From UBA5972 sp964588725 (GTDB lineage Bacteria; Pseudomonadota; Alphaproteobacteria; Rhodobacterales; Rhodobacteraceae): DNA of 34,149 nt. Location of the stretch: the NCBI GenBank assembly GCA_964588725.1, contig CAZPQL010000031.1:1-34149 (forward strand), read 5' to 3'. Position numbers and translations under genes: made by a program. The notes under the pieces are model-generated. The model did no database searches, was not told where the DNA came from, and worked only from the letters and a program-made list of their open reading frames with translations. Every line of letters begins with the position of its first letter. The stretch's first letter is position 1. Below, in pieces: positions 6,078 to 14,133 of the stretch.

Positions 6078-7657
6078 CCCTGTTGAGTGTCGAAAATCTG
6101 AACCTGTCTATCGGGGGCACACCGATATTACGGGACTTGTCGTTCAAAATGTATGAGGGCCAGTTTTTCGGCGTCGTTGGCGAAAGCGGATCGGGTAAGT
6201 CGATGACCGCGCTATCACTGATGCAGTTGGCGCCGCAGGGTGCGCAGATTTCAGGCGCAGCTCACTTTGGCGCAGAGGATCTTTTGGCCCTGCCCGAAAA
6301 GGCGATGTGCGCGCTGCGCGGTCAGGACATCGGCATGATTTTTCAGGAACCGATGACGGCACTGAACCCGGTCAAAACCATCGGCGATCAAGTGGCCGAG
6401 ACATTAATCGTGCACAGGCGGACGTCGCGCGCAGAGGCCGTGAAAATCGCCCGCGAACGCCTGAACCGTGTTGGCCTGCCTGCGGACCGCTTTCCGCCTG
6501 ACCTTTACCCGCACGAACTGTCGGGTGGTCAGCGCCAGCGCGTTGTCATCGCACTGGCGATCGCGCTGCGCCCGAAACTGCTGATCGCGGACGAGCCAAC
6601 CACCGCGCTTGATGTGACCACTCAAGCCCAAATTCTGGCGCTGCTGCGCTCGCTGGTCAAAGACGACGGCATGGCCTGTATGCTGATCACCCACGATCTG
6701 GCGGTGGTCGCCGGTCTGGCCGATCACGTCGCGATCATGAAATCCGGTGAAATCGTTGAGGCCGGTAAAACCACCGATATTTTCAGTCGCATGAAGCACC
6801 CCTACACCAAACAATTGCTGGCCGCTTCCAGCCACGTGCCGGATCGCGCAACACAGGTAACGCAGACGCCTTTGCTCGAGGTCAGGTCGGCCTTGCGCAC
6901 CTATGCACTGCCGCGCACCTCGCTGTTTGGCAAACCACCGGTACTCGCGGCCGTTAATAAGGTGTCGTTCACGCTGAAAAATGGCGAAAGTCTGGGGCTG
7001 GTGGGCGAAAGCGGTTGTGGAAAATCCACTTTGACACGCGCCATTCTGGGTCTGGATGCGTTGCAAAGCGGCGAAATCAAGATAGACGGCCAAACCGTGC
7101 AGGCGGGCCGCCGGATGGACCGCGACCAACGGCGCAAAATGCAGGTGGTGTTTCAGGACCCGTTTGGCTCTTTCAATCCACGTCACAAAGTGGCGCGGCT
7201 GGTGGCAGAGCCTTTTTTTGCGATGGCAAATCCCCCCAATGGTACCGCAAAAACCGCCGCCGTTGCACAGGCTCTGATCAGCGTCGGCCTGAAGCCCGAT
7301 GACACCGATAAGTATATCCATGAATTTTCCGGCGGCCAGCGTCAGCGCATCGCCATCGCCCGCGCTCTGATCATTAAACCCAGCCTGATCATCCTCGACG
7401 AAGCGGTGTCGGCGCTCGATGTGTCAATCCGCGCGCAAATCCTTGACCTGTTGGCGGAATTGTCGGAAAAGTTCGCCCTTTCCTATCTGTTCATCAGTCA
7501 CGATCTTTCGGTGGTTCGCGCGATTACCGACCGCGTTTTGGTGATGAAATCTGGCGAAATTGTCGAAAGCGGGCCGACGCAAACTGTGTTTGACAACCCC
7601 GCGCACGCCTATACAAAACAACTGATTGCGGCCACGCCTCAACTCCCTGACAACTGA
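6074..7657 (+). CDS. Fused double ABC ATPase (DppD-DppF type)
   Basis: The 527-residue protein carries two complete nucleotide-binding domains in one chain. Domain 1 has Walker A GESGSGKS (36-43), signature LSGGQ (149-153) and Walker B LLIADE (169-174). Domain 2 has Walker A GESGCGKS (311-318), signature FSGGQ (418-422) and Walker B LIILDE (438-443). Each domain ends with the HPYTKQL/HAYTKQL oligopeptide-transporter tail. The fusion replaces separate DppD and DppF subunits, a common variant in alphaproteobacteria, and all catalytic motifs look intact. It powers the two permeases encoded just upstream. The aldehyde dehydrogenase gene starts 15 bases later. Confidence 0.95.
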   Translation: MTLLSVENLNLSIGGTPILRDLSFKMYEGQFFGVVGESGSGKSMTALSLMQLAPQGAQISGAAHFGAEDLLALPEKAMCALRGQDIGMIFQEPMTALNPVKTIGDQVAETLIVHRRTSRAEAVKIARERLNRVGLPADRFPPDLYPHELSGGQRQRVVIALAIALRPKLLIADEPTTALDVTTQAQILALLRSLVKDDGMACMLITHDLAVVAGLADHVAIMKSGEIVEAGKTTDIFSRMKHPYTKQLLAASSHVPDRATQVTQTPLLEVRSALRTYALPRTSLFGKPPVLAAVNKVSFTLKNGESLGLVGESGCGKSTLTRAILGLDALQSGEIKIDGQTVQAGRRMDRDQRRKMQVVFQDPFGSFNPRHKVARLVAEPFFAMANPPNGTAKTAAVAQALISVGLKPDDTDKYIHEFSGGQRQRIAIARALIIKPSLIILDEAVSALDVSIRAQILDLLAELSEKFALSYLFISHDLSVVRAITDRVLVMKSGEIVESGPTQTVFDNPAHAYTKQLIAATPQLPDN

Positions 7658-7672
7658 AAAAAAGAGCCCGAT

Positions 7673-9127
7673 ATGACCCTTTCTGCGCTTTGGTTTGACG
7701 CCACAAAATGCTTTATAGACGGACGCTGGCAGGCACCGATGGGCGGCGAATATCTGCCAATAGAAAACCCCTCAACGGGGCTTGAAATCGGGCGGATTGC
7801 CCGTGGCAGGGTCGCCGACATCGACGCGGCTGTGACCGCAGCCACCGCCGCGCGCGCCGGTAAATGGGGCAAATTTACCGCCGCCGAGCGGGGGCGCATG
7901 TTGTCGTCCATGGGCCGTCTCGTGCTTGCGCGGGTCGATGCGCTGGCACAGCTCGAGGCCGCCGATGTCGGCAAGCCACTTGCGCAGGCGCGTGCCGACG
8001 CGCTGGCGCTCGCGCGGTACTTGGAATTTTACGGGGGTGCCGCCGACAAAATCCACGGTGAAACCATCCCTTATCTTGACGGTTACACGGTCTACACCCT
8101 GCGCGAACCGCACGGCGTCACCGGCCATATCGTGCCGTGGAACTATCCGATGCAAATCATTGGTCGCAGCGTTGGCGCGGCGCTGACCATGGGCAACGCC
8201 TGTGTGCTTAAACCCGCCGAAGAGGCCTGCCTGACTGCACTGGCCTTCGCCGACATTGCCCGCGAGGCCGGCATGCCCGACGGCGCGCTCAACGTGGTGC
8301 CCGGTTTGGGAGAAGAGGCCGGTGCAGCATTGTCCGCGCACCCCGCCGTTCAGCATATTTCGTTTACCGGCTCGGTCGCCGTGGGCACGCTGGTCCAGAC
8401 GGCAGCGGCGCAAAACGTGATACCGGTGACTTTGGAACTGGGCGGTAAATCGCCTCAGGTGGTGTTTGACGACGCCGACCTGGATGCAGCGCTACCGTTT
8501 CTGGTCAACGCGGGTATTCAAAACGCCGGTCAAACCTGCTCAGCGTCGTCGCGTGTTCTGGTGCAGCGCGGGATTTATGACGCGCTCTTGACCAGAATGT
8601 CTGCGCGGTACGGTGAACTGAAGGTTGGTCCCGCTGTGGACGATCTGGACGTAGGGCCGTTGATTTCCGGCACGCAAAAATCCACGGTTACCGGTTTTCT
8701 GCACAAGGGCACCGATCTGGAAGTGGCAGCGCAGGGACACATTGTTTCCGGCGCGCCGTCACAGGGGCATTACGTGCGGCCCACGCTGCTGGCGGATGTT
8801 TCGCCGGACCACATACTGGCACGCGACGAAATATTTGGCCCCGTTCAGGTGGTGATACCGTTTGAAGACGAAGACGAGGCCATCGCGATTGCCAATGGCA
8901 CCGATTTCGGCCTTGTCGCCTCGGTCTGGACCCGCGACGGCGCGCGGCAAATGCGCATGGCCAAAGCGATCCATTCGGGGCAGGTGTTCATAAATAATTA
9001 CGGCGCGGGCGGCGGTGTCGAGCTGCCGTTTGGCGGCATCGGCAAATCGGGATTTGGGCGTGAAAAAGGTTTCGAAGCGCTTTACGGTTTTTCCAGTCTG
9101 AAAACCGTCGCCGCATACCACGGCTGA
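7673..9127 (+). CDS. NAD(P)-dependent aldehyde dehydrogenase
   Basis: This 484-residue enzyme is of typical ALDH superfamily length. Catalytic residues are visible: N157 in PWNYP, E255 in LELGGKSP and the nucleophile C289 in GQTCSASSR, with a cofactor-binding FTGSVAVG (about residues 231-238). It oxidises an aldehyde to a carboxylic acid. The overall look is closest to the betaine-aldehyde/gamma-aminobutyraldehyde type, but the substrate cannot be fixed from sequence. It lies 15 bases after the ATPase gene in the same direction, so it is probably in the transporter operon and may act on an aldehyde derived from the imported compound. A GAGCCCGAT stretch before the ATG gives a modest ribosome site. 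Confidence 0.93.
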   Translation: MTLSALWFDATKCFIDGRWQAPMGGEYLPIENPSTGLEIGRIARGRVADIDAAVTAATAARAGKWGKFTAAERGRMLSSMGRLVLARVDALAQLEAADVGKPLAQARADALALARYLEFYGGAADKIHGETIPYLDGYTVYTLREPHGVTGHIVPWNYPMQIIGRSVGAALTMGNACVLKPAEEACLTALAFADIAREAGMPDGALNVVPGLGEEAGAALSAHPAVQHISFTGSVAVGTLVQTAAAQNVIPVTLELGGKSPQVVFDDADLDAALPFLVNAGIQNAGQTCSASSRVLVQRGIYDALLTRMSARYGELKVGPAVDDLDVGPLISGTQKSTVTGFLHKGTDLEVAAQGHIVSGAPSQGHYVRPTLLADVSPDHILARDEIFGPVQVVIPFEDEDEAIAIANGTDFGLVASVWTRDGARQMRMAKAIHSGQVFINNYGAGGGVELPFGGIGKSGFGREKGFEALYGFSSLKTVAAYHG

Positions 9128-9243
9128 CGACCCACCTTCATTCTTGCCCAAACACCCGTCCTGCCAACGCGCCGCTTTGGCGTCGTCGGCAAAGTTGCAT
9201 GACAGACCGATCGCAAATGGCGTTTTCGGGGCGAAACGCAGGT

Positions 9244-9846
9244 TCAACCGTGCGGATCTTGCCCTGACGCCATCATCCAGTGGTGCGCCTGATGGTGCGA
9301 CCCCAGTGCCAGCACCCCGTAAAACCCCAGAGCACGCACCTTGTCCAGATCAAGCGGCGGCACTTTTACGGTGACTACGGCACCGCCATCAATTTCCTTA
9401 GCGGTAAACTGCCAGCCGTTGGTGCCACCCATGACGGCAGCGTGCGCCACAGTCATGCGTTGGATGGACGGGGCCACGTCCGGCGCACCGGTCACGGTGA
9501 ACTCAACCCCACCGTCGATATTATTGACGGCAACGCGCGAATCCACTGTGACGACGTCCATGTCACGCAAATGCGCACGCAGACCGGCGATATTGACTTT
9601 TGTCCAATCTGTAGTCGAATCCGATTCAAGCTTGGCAACGATTTCGGCAATCGCCGCAAACGCGCCCTGACCGGGCTCAATGACCGGCGCGGCCATCATC
9701 CCCTGATCCGTCGCGTTGTGGTCCATGGCGCTGTGATCCATTGTATTGTGATCCATCGTGGCGGTGTGATCCTGTGCGAAGGCAAGGCCTGCGACGCCCA
9801 AGCCACCGGCCAGCAGGGACGCGATTAATATTGTGCTGCGTTTCAT
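9244..9846 (-). CDS. Exported His/Met-rich protein of unknown function
   Basis: I do not recognise the family. Starting at ATG 9846 (AAGGAA ribosome site; the frame extends further upstream without support) gives 200 residues. There is a clear signal peptide (MKRSTILIASLLAGG, cleavage near AFAQD). A repeated MDH unit follows (MDHNTMDHSAMDHN, about residues 30-43), then a folded domain with alternating helix and strand, and a His-rich end (SHHQAHHWMMASG). Met/His repeats like this are typical of periplasmic copper-handling proteins, so metal binding is a reasonable but untested guess. It is divergent from the Crp/Fnr gene and lies between the aldehyde dehydrogenase and SDR genes, which face the opposite way. 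Confidence 0.75.
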   Translation of the reverse strand: MKRSTILIASLLAGGLGVAGLAFAQDHTATMDHNTMDHSAMDHNATDQGMMAAPVIEPGQGAFAAIAEIVAKLESDSTTDWTKVNIAGLRAHLRDMDVVTVDSRVAVNNIDGGVEFTVTGAPDVAPSIQRMTVAHAAVMGGTNGWQFTAKEIDGGAVVTVKVPPLDLDKVRALGFYGVLALGSHHQAHHWMMASGQDPHG

Positions 9847-9903
9847 TGGTGATTCCTTTTTTAAGTCGTTTACTAGCGCGTCTTGCGCCATTATGGCGGT
9901 TCA

Positions 9904-9925
9904 TGACATGATAGAGATCATGTCA
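9904..9925. promoter_or_regulatory. Perfect 22-bp palindrome at the start of the Crp/Fnr gene
   Basis: TGACATGAT and ATCATGTCA are perfect inverted arms separated by AGAG. The core TGAT-N4-ATCA has the half-site and spacing of Crp/Fnr-family operators (FNR box TTGAT-N4-ATCAA). It lies between the divergent His/Met-rich gene and the Crp/Fnr gene and overlaps the likely start codon of the latter (ATG 9920), as expected for autoregulation. Confidence 0.65.
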
Positions 9926-10450
9926 GATGATTTTCATAACTTTTTGTCGAGAATTCCCGCGGTATCGCGTCGTTTTGCGCGGGGCAGGCTGATATTCGAG
10001 CAGGGCGATCCCGTTGACAACCTCTACTGCGTTGACAGCGGCGAGGTGCATTTGCTGCGCCGTCAGCAAGACGGATCCGCATTCGTCTTGCAACGTGCAG
10101 GTGCGGGGACAATTCTGGCCGAGGCGTCTCTGACCACCCCCCGCTACCACTGTTCAGCGGTTGCGATCAAAGAGTCCACTGTCGCAGCATTTCAGCGCAA
10201 AAAGGTTCTGGACCTTATCGCTGGTGACAAAACCGCCGCTATGGCACTGGTCATGCATCTGGGCCGCGAAGTGCGCACCGCGCGTCTGCGCGCAGAAATG
10301 GGCCTGTTGCGAAAAGTTTCCGACAAGCTCGATGCATGGCTGGCATGGAACGACGATGCGCTGCCGCAAAAAGGCAATTGGCACCATGTGGCGCAGGAAA
10401 TCGGCGTCTCCCCCGAGGCGCTGTATCGCGAGTTGGCCAATCGCCGGTAA
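9920..10450 (+). CDS. Crp/Fnr family transcriptional regulator
   Basis: The 176-residue protein has a cyclic-nucleotide-type beta-barrel sensor (GRLIFEQGDPVDNLYCVDSG near residues 22-41, then AGTILAEASL). A long dimer helix follows and then a short C-terminal HTH (WHHVAQEIGVSPEALYRELAN). There is no N-terminal cysteine cluster, so it is not a canonical oxygen-sensing FNR; the ligand is unknown. In-frame ATGs at 9893 and 9908 are alternatives, and none has a strong ribosome site. I chose 9920 because the conserved fold begins soon after. With this start, the 22-bp palindrome covers the start codon. Likely targets are its own gene and the divergent His/Met-rich gene. Confidence 0.85.
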   Translation: MSDDFHNFLSRIPAVSRRFARGRLIFEQGDPVDNLYCVDSGEVHLLRRQQDGSAFVLQRAGAGTILAEASLTTPRYHCSAVAIKESTVAAFQRKKVLDLIAGDKTAAMALVMHLGREVRTARLRAEMGLLRKVSDKLDAWLAWNDDALPQKGNWHHVAQEIGVSPEALYRELANRR

Positions 10451-10528
10451 ACACAATTTCAGTTCCGGCTTTACACTGGCTGCAAATTCCAATGTCTTAG
10501 AGACAAAATAACGCCAAGGGGTTCTGTC

Positions 10529-11269
10529 ATGCGACTAAAGGGTAAAACGGCCATCGTTACCGGCGGCGGTTCCGGATTTGGTGCGGGAATCGCCCGTAAA
10601 TTCGCCAGCGAAGGCGCGCACGTTCTGGTGGCCGACATCAATGGCGATGCGGCGAATGCCGTGGCTGACGAACTTGACGCAAAGGCCTGCGTGGTCGATG
10701 TGGGCGACAACGACAGCGTCAAAGCTATGGCGGACGGAGCGATCAAAGCGTTCGGGCGTCTTGATATCCTGATCAACAACGCCGGTATCACCCATTTGCC
10801 CACACCACTTGAGGACGTGGCCGAGGATGAATTCGACCGGGTACTGAGGGTCAACGCAAAATCTGTCTACCTGACCGCCCGCCATTTGGTGCCGCATATG
10901 AAAGCCAATAAATCCGGCGCGATCCTCAACGTGGCTTCTACCGCCGGTGTGTCACCGCGCCCCAATCTGAACTGGTACAACGCGTCCAAAGGCTGGATGA
11001 TCACCGCCACCAAAACCATGGCTGTCGAACTGGCGCCATACGGTGTGCGGGTCAACGCGCTAAATCCGGTGGCGGGCGAAACACCCTTGTTGAAATCATT
11101 CATGGGCGAAGACACGCCTCAGATGCGGGCCAAATTCATAGCCACCATTCCGTTGGGCCGCTTTTCAACGCCCGAAGACATGGGTAACGCCGCCTGTTTT
11201 TTGTGTTCGGACGAAGCCGGCATGATCACCGGCGTGGCCATGGAAATTGACGGCGGGCGCTGCATATGA
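10529..11269 (+). CDS. Short-chain dehydrogenase/reductase (SDR)
   Basis: The 246-residue classical SDR has the cofactor motif TGGGSGFG (11-18), the NNAG motif (83-86) and the catalytic set S137, Y150 and K154 (YNASK). The ending AMEIDGGRCI is also typical. D36 at the end of the second strand suggests preference for NAD(H) over NADP(H). It would interconvert an alcohol and a ketone or aldehyde; the substrate is not evident. The ribosome site is AAGGGG. Its stop overlaps the next gene's ATG by four bases, tying it to the P1 peptidase. Confidence 0.92.
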   Translation: MRLKGKTAIVTGGGSGFGAGIARKFASEGAHVLVADINGDAANAVADELDAKACVVDVGDNDSVKAMADGAIKAFGRLDILINNAGITHLPTPLEDVAEDEFDRVLRVNAKSVYLTARHLVPHMKANKSGAILNVASTAGVSPRPNLNWYNASKGWMITATKTMAVELAPYGVRVNALNPVAGETPLLKSFMGEDTPQMRAKFIATIPLGRFSTPEDMGNAACFLCSDEAGMITGVAMEIDGGRCI

Positions 11270-12255
11270 AACCGGGTCCGCGCAACCTGATCACCGATGT
11301 AACCGGCTTGCGCGTCGGCAATGCACAGGACGCCACTTTGAAATCTGGCGTGAGCGTTCTTTTGGGTGACGTGCCTTTTACGGCGGCGGTGCATGTCATG
11401 GGCGGTGCACCCGGAACGCGCGACACCGAATTGCTGGCACCCGACAGATTGGTGCAAGAGGTCGATGCGCTTGTCCTGTCGGGCGGGTCTGCATTTGGTC
11501 TGGAAGCGGCGTCAGGCGTGATGGACGGCTTGCGCGCCATGGGCCGGGGCTTTGCTGTTGGCGGTGCCCGTGTTCCGATTGTACCCGCCGCGATCCTGTT
11601 TGATCTTTTGAATGGCGGCGACAAGGACTGGGTGGACAACCCCTATCGTTCGCTTGCGACCACAGCGTTGTCGGTTGCGGCACCAGAATTTCATTTGGGT
11701 ACATTCGGTGCCGGAACCGGCGCCACGACGCTGGATTTGAAAGGCGGGCTTGGCTCGGCCTCTGTTATTCTGGACAGCGGAATCACTGTTGGCGCACTGG
11801 TCGCCGTCAACGCGGTAGGTGCCGTTGTGCGCCCGCATTCCAAACATTTCTGGGCTGCTCCGTTTGAAATGGACGGCGAATTTGGCGGGCTGGGTCAGGG
11901 CGATGCGTTTGATCCTACTGATGAATCAGGCCAATTCCCCACCCTGCCGACGGGCGGCAATACGACCATTGCCATTGTTGCCACCGATGCCGCCATCGAT
12001 CAGGCGCAGGCAACGCGAATGGCCGTGGCCGCGCACGACGGCATGGCCCGTGCGATTGTGCCTAGCCACACGCCGATTGACGGCGATCTGGTCTTTGCGG
12101 CCGCCACCGGTGCGAAAAAACTGACTGATCCGCTTAGCGACACTTTGCAAATTGGTCATGCCGCTGCAGTTTGTCTGTCGCGGGCCATTGCACGGGGTGT
12201 TTATCATGCCCGTCCTGCGGACAATGACAGGCTGCCGTGCTGGACAGACCGGTAG
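11266..12255 (+). CDS. P1 family peptidase (DmpA-like aminopeptidase)
   Basis: The 329-residue protein matches the DmpA/BapA (S58, P1) family. It has the N-terminal ITDVTGLRVGNA, the LSGGSAFGLEAASGVMDGL helix region (71-90), and the central GGNTTIAIVATDA (230-242). In this family the precursor cleaves itself just before a Ser/Thr that becomes the N-terminal nucleophile. Here cleavage before T233 is predicted, giving a large N-terminal and a smaller C-terminal chain. Members remove N-terminal residues from peptides, amides or beta-peptides. Overlap with the SDR gene (ATGA) and the nearby peptide transporter suggest a role in degrading imported peptides or amides; that link is an inference. Confidence 0.9.
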   Translation: MKPGPRNLITDVTGLRVGNAQDATLKSGVSVLLGDVPFTAAVHVMGGAPGTRDTELLAPDRLVQEVDALVLSGGSAFGLEAASGVMDGLRAMGRGFAVGGARVPIVPAAILFDLLNGGDKDWVDNPYRSLATTALSVAAPEFHLGTFGAGTGATTLDLKGGLGSASVILDSGITVGALVAVNAVGAVVRPHSKHFWAAPFEMDGEFGGLGQGDAFDPTDESGQFPTLPTGGNTTIAIVATDAAIDQAQATRMAVAAHDGMARAIVPSHTPIDGDLVFAAATGAKKLTDPLSDTLQIGHAAAVCLSRAIARGVYHARPADNDRLPCWTDR

Positions 12256-12338
12256 CAAAACGCTCTGTCGTTAATAGCCCGTTAACCTAGACCACCGATC
12301 TTAGGCCCTTGTTAAGAGTCTACAGCGGGAGATCGCCC

Positions 12339-12719
12339 ATGAATATCTACCAACCCGATGCCAATTTCGACCACGTTGGCGGTGCGGGCCCGTGGCGTGG
12401 TCACCGCTGGGGACGCGAGCAGGCGCTGACGCGAAAAAACCGGTTCAAAGTCCGACACCTGATCGTGCGCCCCGGATGTTCTATCACCCAGCAGGGACAC
12501 TATCACCGCGCCGAACACTGGATCGCGGTCAGCGGCTGCGGGCGCATCACTATTGGCGGTGCGCAGCAGGAATTGCGCGAAAATCAGTCGGTGCATATTC
12601 CTGCCTGCACCGCACATGCGCTGGAAAACCACGGCCGTATCGACCTGCATCTGATCGAAGTGCAGACCGGCGGTTATCTGGACGACGACGATTTGATGGC
12701 GGTGCGTGACCCGAGCTAA
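12339..12719 (+). CDS. Cupin protein, mannose-6-phosphate isomerase type II C-terminal-like
   Basis: The 126-residue single-domain cupin resembles the isomerase domain at the end of ManC-type bifunctional enzymes. It has GPWRGHRWGRE near the start and VRPGCSITQQGHYHRAEHW (residues 43-61), with metal-ligand candidates H54, H56 and E59. It then has ENQSVHIPACTAHALEN and an ending LIEVQTGGYLDDDD. Whether the stand-alone domain has isomerase activity is unknown. ATG 12339 is chosen because GGGAG lies upstream; the frame extends ten codons further without a ribosome site. It is separated from the peptidase gene by about 80 bases and may have its own promoter. Its stop overlaps the convergent hydrolase stop. 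Confidence 0.85.
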   Translation: MNIYQPDANFDHVGGAGPWRGHRWGREQALTRKNRFKVRHLIVRPGCSITQQGHYHRAEHWIAVSGCGRITIGGAQQELRENQSVHIPACTAHALENHGRIDLHLIEVQTGGYLDDDDLMAVRDPS

Positions 12720-13516
12720 CCCAGCAAGGCCTGGATAAGTGCGCTTTCGGGCAGCGCAAGGTCGTCGATGACGTCAAAATGATGTTTCTGCGGCGCGATT
12801 GCCAGATCAGCCAGCGGCCAATTTTCGGAGAGCCAACGGGATTGATCAATAAAGACGGGCCGTTCCATGGCTCCGACCCAGGCCGTTACGGGAATTTCGC
12901 ATACAGGTTGTTGCAAAAGCGGACTTTCAGAACCGGCTTCTTCGGCACTAAGGCAAAGCTCTTTTTTCATCGCGGTGTTGAGCAGAGGACGCAAATCATG
13001 CACACCGGAAACGGACACAACCCGCGCCAGCCGTTGGCGCACATCTTTAGCCATTCCTACGTCACCGCATAGCATCCGCGTCACCAAATGCCCGCCTGCT
13101 GAATGGCCGCTAAGATGTACAGGACCACTGACAAGATGCGCCGCCTTTTCTATGGCGTGTGCGATGGATTTTGTAATCCCGGCCACCCGTGCATCGGGGC
13201 ACAAAGGGTACGAAGGAAGCACAACCGAAAAACCGCGTCGCAATGCACCGTGGGCCAAATGCGACCAAGACGATTTGTCGAAAGCCTTCCAATAACCACC
13301 ATGCACAAATACGACCAAACCTTTTGACGCGACGGTTGGTGTGAACAGGTCCAATACTTCGCGCGGGTTTGTCCCGTAAGCTACGTCAAGCCGGCTTTGC
13401 GCACTGTGGTTCGTGCGAAATTCAGCGGCCAGGCCAGCCCACTTTGGCGGATAGGATTGCGCATCCTCAATATGCGCGCCGTTGGCGTAGGCATCGTCCC
13501 AGTCGATTTCGTTCAT
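12716..13516 (-). CDS. Alpha/beta hydrolase, arylformamidase (kynurenine formamidase)-like
   Basis: This 266-residue protein has the oxyanion-hole motif HGGYW (72-76) and nucleophile elbow GHSAGG (137-142, S139). A late HHFDVIDDL supplies the catalytic His. HGGYW plus the DDAYANGAHI start is characteristic of arylformamidase-like hydrolases, which cleave N-formylkynurenine in tryptophan breakdown. No other kynurenine-pathway gene is present, so a different ester or amide substrate is possible. It is convergent with the cupin gene (four-base stop overlap) and divergent from the ECF sigma factor gene. Confidence 0.85.
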   Translation of the reverse strand: MNEIDWDDAYANGAHIEDAQSYPPKWAGLAAEFRTNHSAQSRLDVAYGTNPREVLDLFTPTVASKGLVVFVHGGYWKAFDKSSWSHLAHGALRRGFSVVLPSYPLCPDARVAGITKSIAHAIEKAAHLVSGPVHLSGHSAGGHLVTRMLCGDVGMAKDVRQRLARVVSVSGVHDLRPLLNTAMKKELCLSAEEAGSESPLLQQPVCEIPVTAWVGAMERPVFIDQSRWLSENWPLADLAIAPQKHHFDVIDDLALPESALIQALLG

Positions 13517-13584
13517 GCTTGTCCGCCCGTAATATTTACAAAATTTTCCAAGGATTGACCCCGCCCGTTCGTCTCACCCACACT

Positions 13585-14133
13585 ATGCGAATGGAAATCA
13601 GCGATTCACAACTGGTATCTTTGGCCAATAGTGGCGATGCAGAGGCGTTCGGACAATTGATCGAGCGCCATTACGATCTGATTTTCCGCAACGCCTTTCG
13701 AGTACTCGGGCGGCGCGCCGACGCCGAAGATCTGGCGCAAGACGTTTGTGCCGCTCTGCCCGGCAAGCTTGGGGCATTTCGCGGTGAGGCACGGTTTACC
13801 ACGTGGCTGTACCGTGTGGTGTCCAACGCCGCCGTGGACCGGCTGCGCAAGCGCCTGGTGCGCACAAAAGCTGCGCAGAGCTGGGGCGATCTGGAGTTGA
13901 TGCAGCGCGCCGACAACGACTCGCGCCGGGCCGAACTGGATTGGCTTGCACGGGCTATGACCACGTTGCCGCCGGACCTGCGGGCCACTGTGGCGCTGAC
14001 TTTGGGTGAGGATATGACCCACGCCCAAGCCGCCCGCGCGCTGGACATTTCAGAGGGGACAGTTTCGTGGCGCATGAGCGAGGTCAGAAAAAACCTGCGC
14101 GCACTGGCAGAATCCGAGGAGAAAACGGCATGA
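13585..14133 (+). CDS. ECF-type RNA polymerase sigma factor
   Basis: The 182-residue protein has sigma region 2 (residues about 8-80; DAEAFGQLIERHYDLIFRNAFR, then DAEDLAQDV and FTTWLYRVVSNAAVDRLRKR). Region 4 follows (residues about 115-175; LPPDLRATVAL, then THAQAARALDISEGTVSWRMSEVRKNL). It has no region 3, as in ECF sigma factors. The open frame continues upstream into sequence antisense to the hydrolase gene, so I place the start at ATG 13585 (13591 is an alternative). Its stop overlaps the ATG of the membrane vWA protein (ATGA). No classical zinc-binding anti-sigma gene is nearby, so the vWA protein is the best candidate partner. Confidence 0.9.
   Translation: MRMEISDSQLVSLANSGDAEAFGQLIERHYDLIFRNAFRVLGRRADAEDLAQDVCAALPGKLGAFRGEARFTTWLYRVVSNAAVDRLRKRLVRTKAAQSWGDLELMQRADNDSRRAELDWLARAMTTLPPDLRATVALTLGEDMTHAQAARALDISEGTVSWRMSEVRKNLRALAESEEKTA

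Noticed and set aside
6404..7321. Minus-strand open frame of 305 codons opposite the double ATPase
   Set aside because: It is antisense to intact Walker and signature motifs; the translation is low-complexity and unlike any family I know.
8759..9247. Minus-strand 162-codon frame overlapping the aldehyde dehydrogenase end
   Set aside because: Most of it is antisense to conserved ALDH sequence. The unique 120 bases at 9128-9243 show no motif.
13530..13584. Possible ECF-type autoregulatory promoter (GGATT ... CGTC) before the sigma factor
   Set aside because: The spacing between the two elements is 13 bp, shorter than the usual 16-17 bp, and the -35 match is poor.
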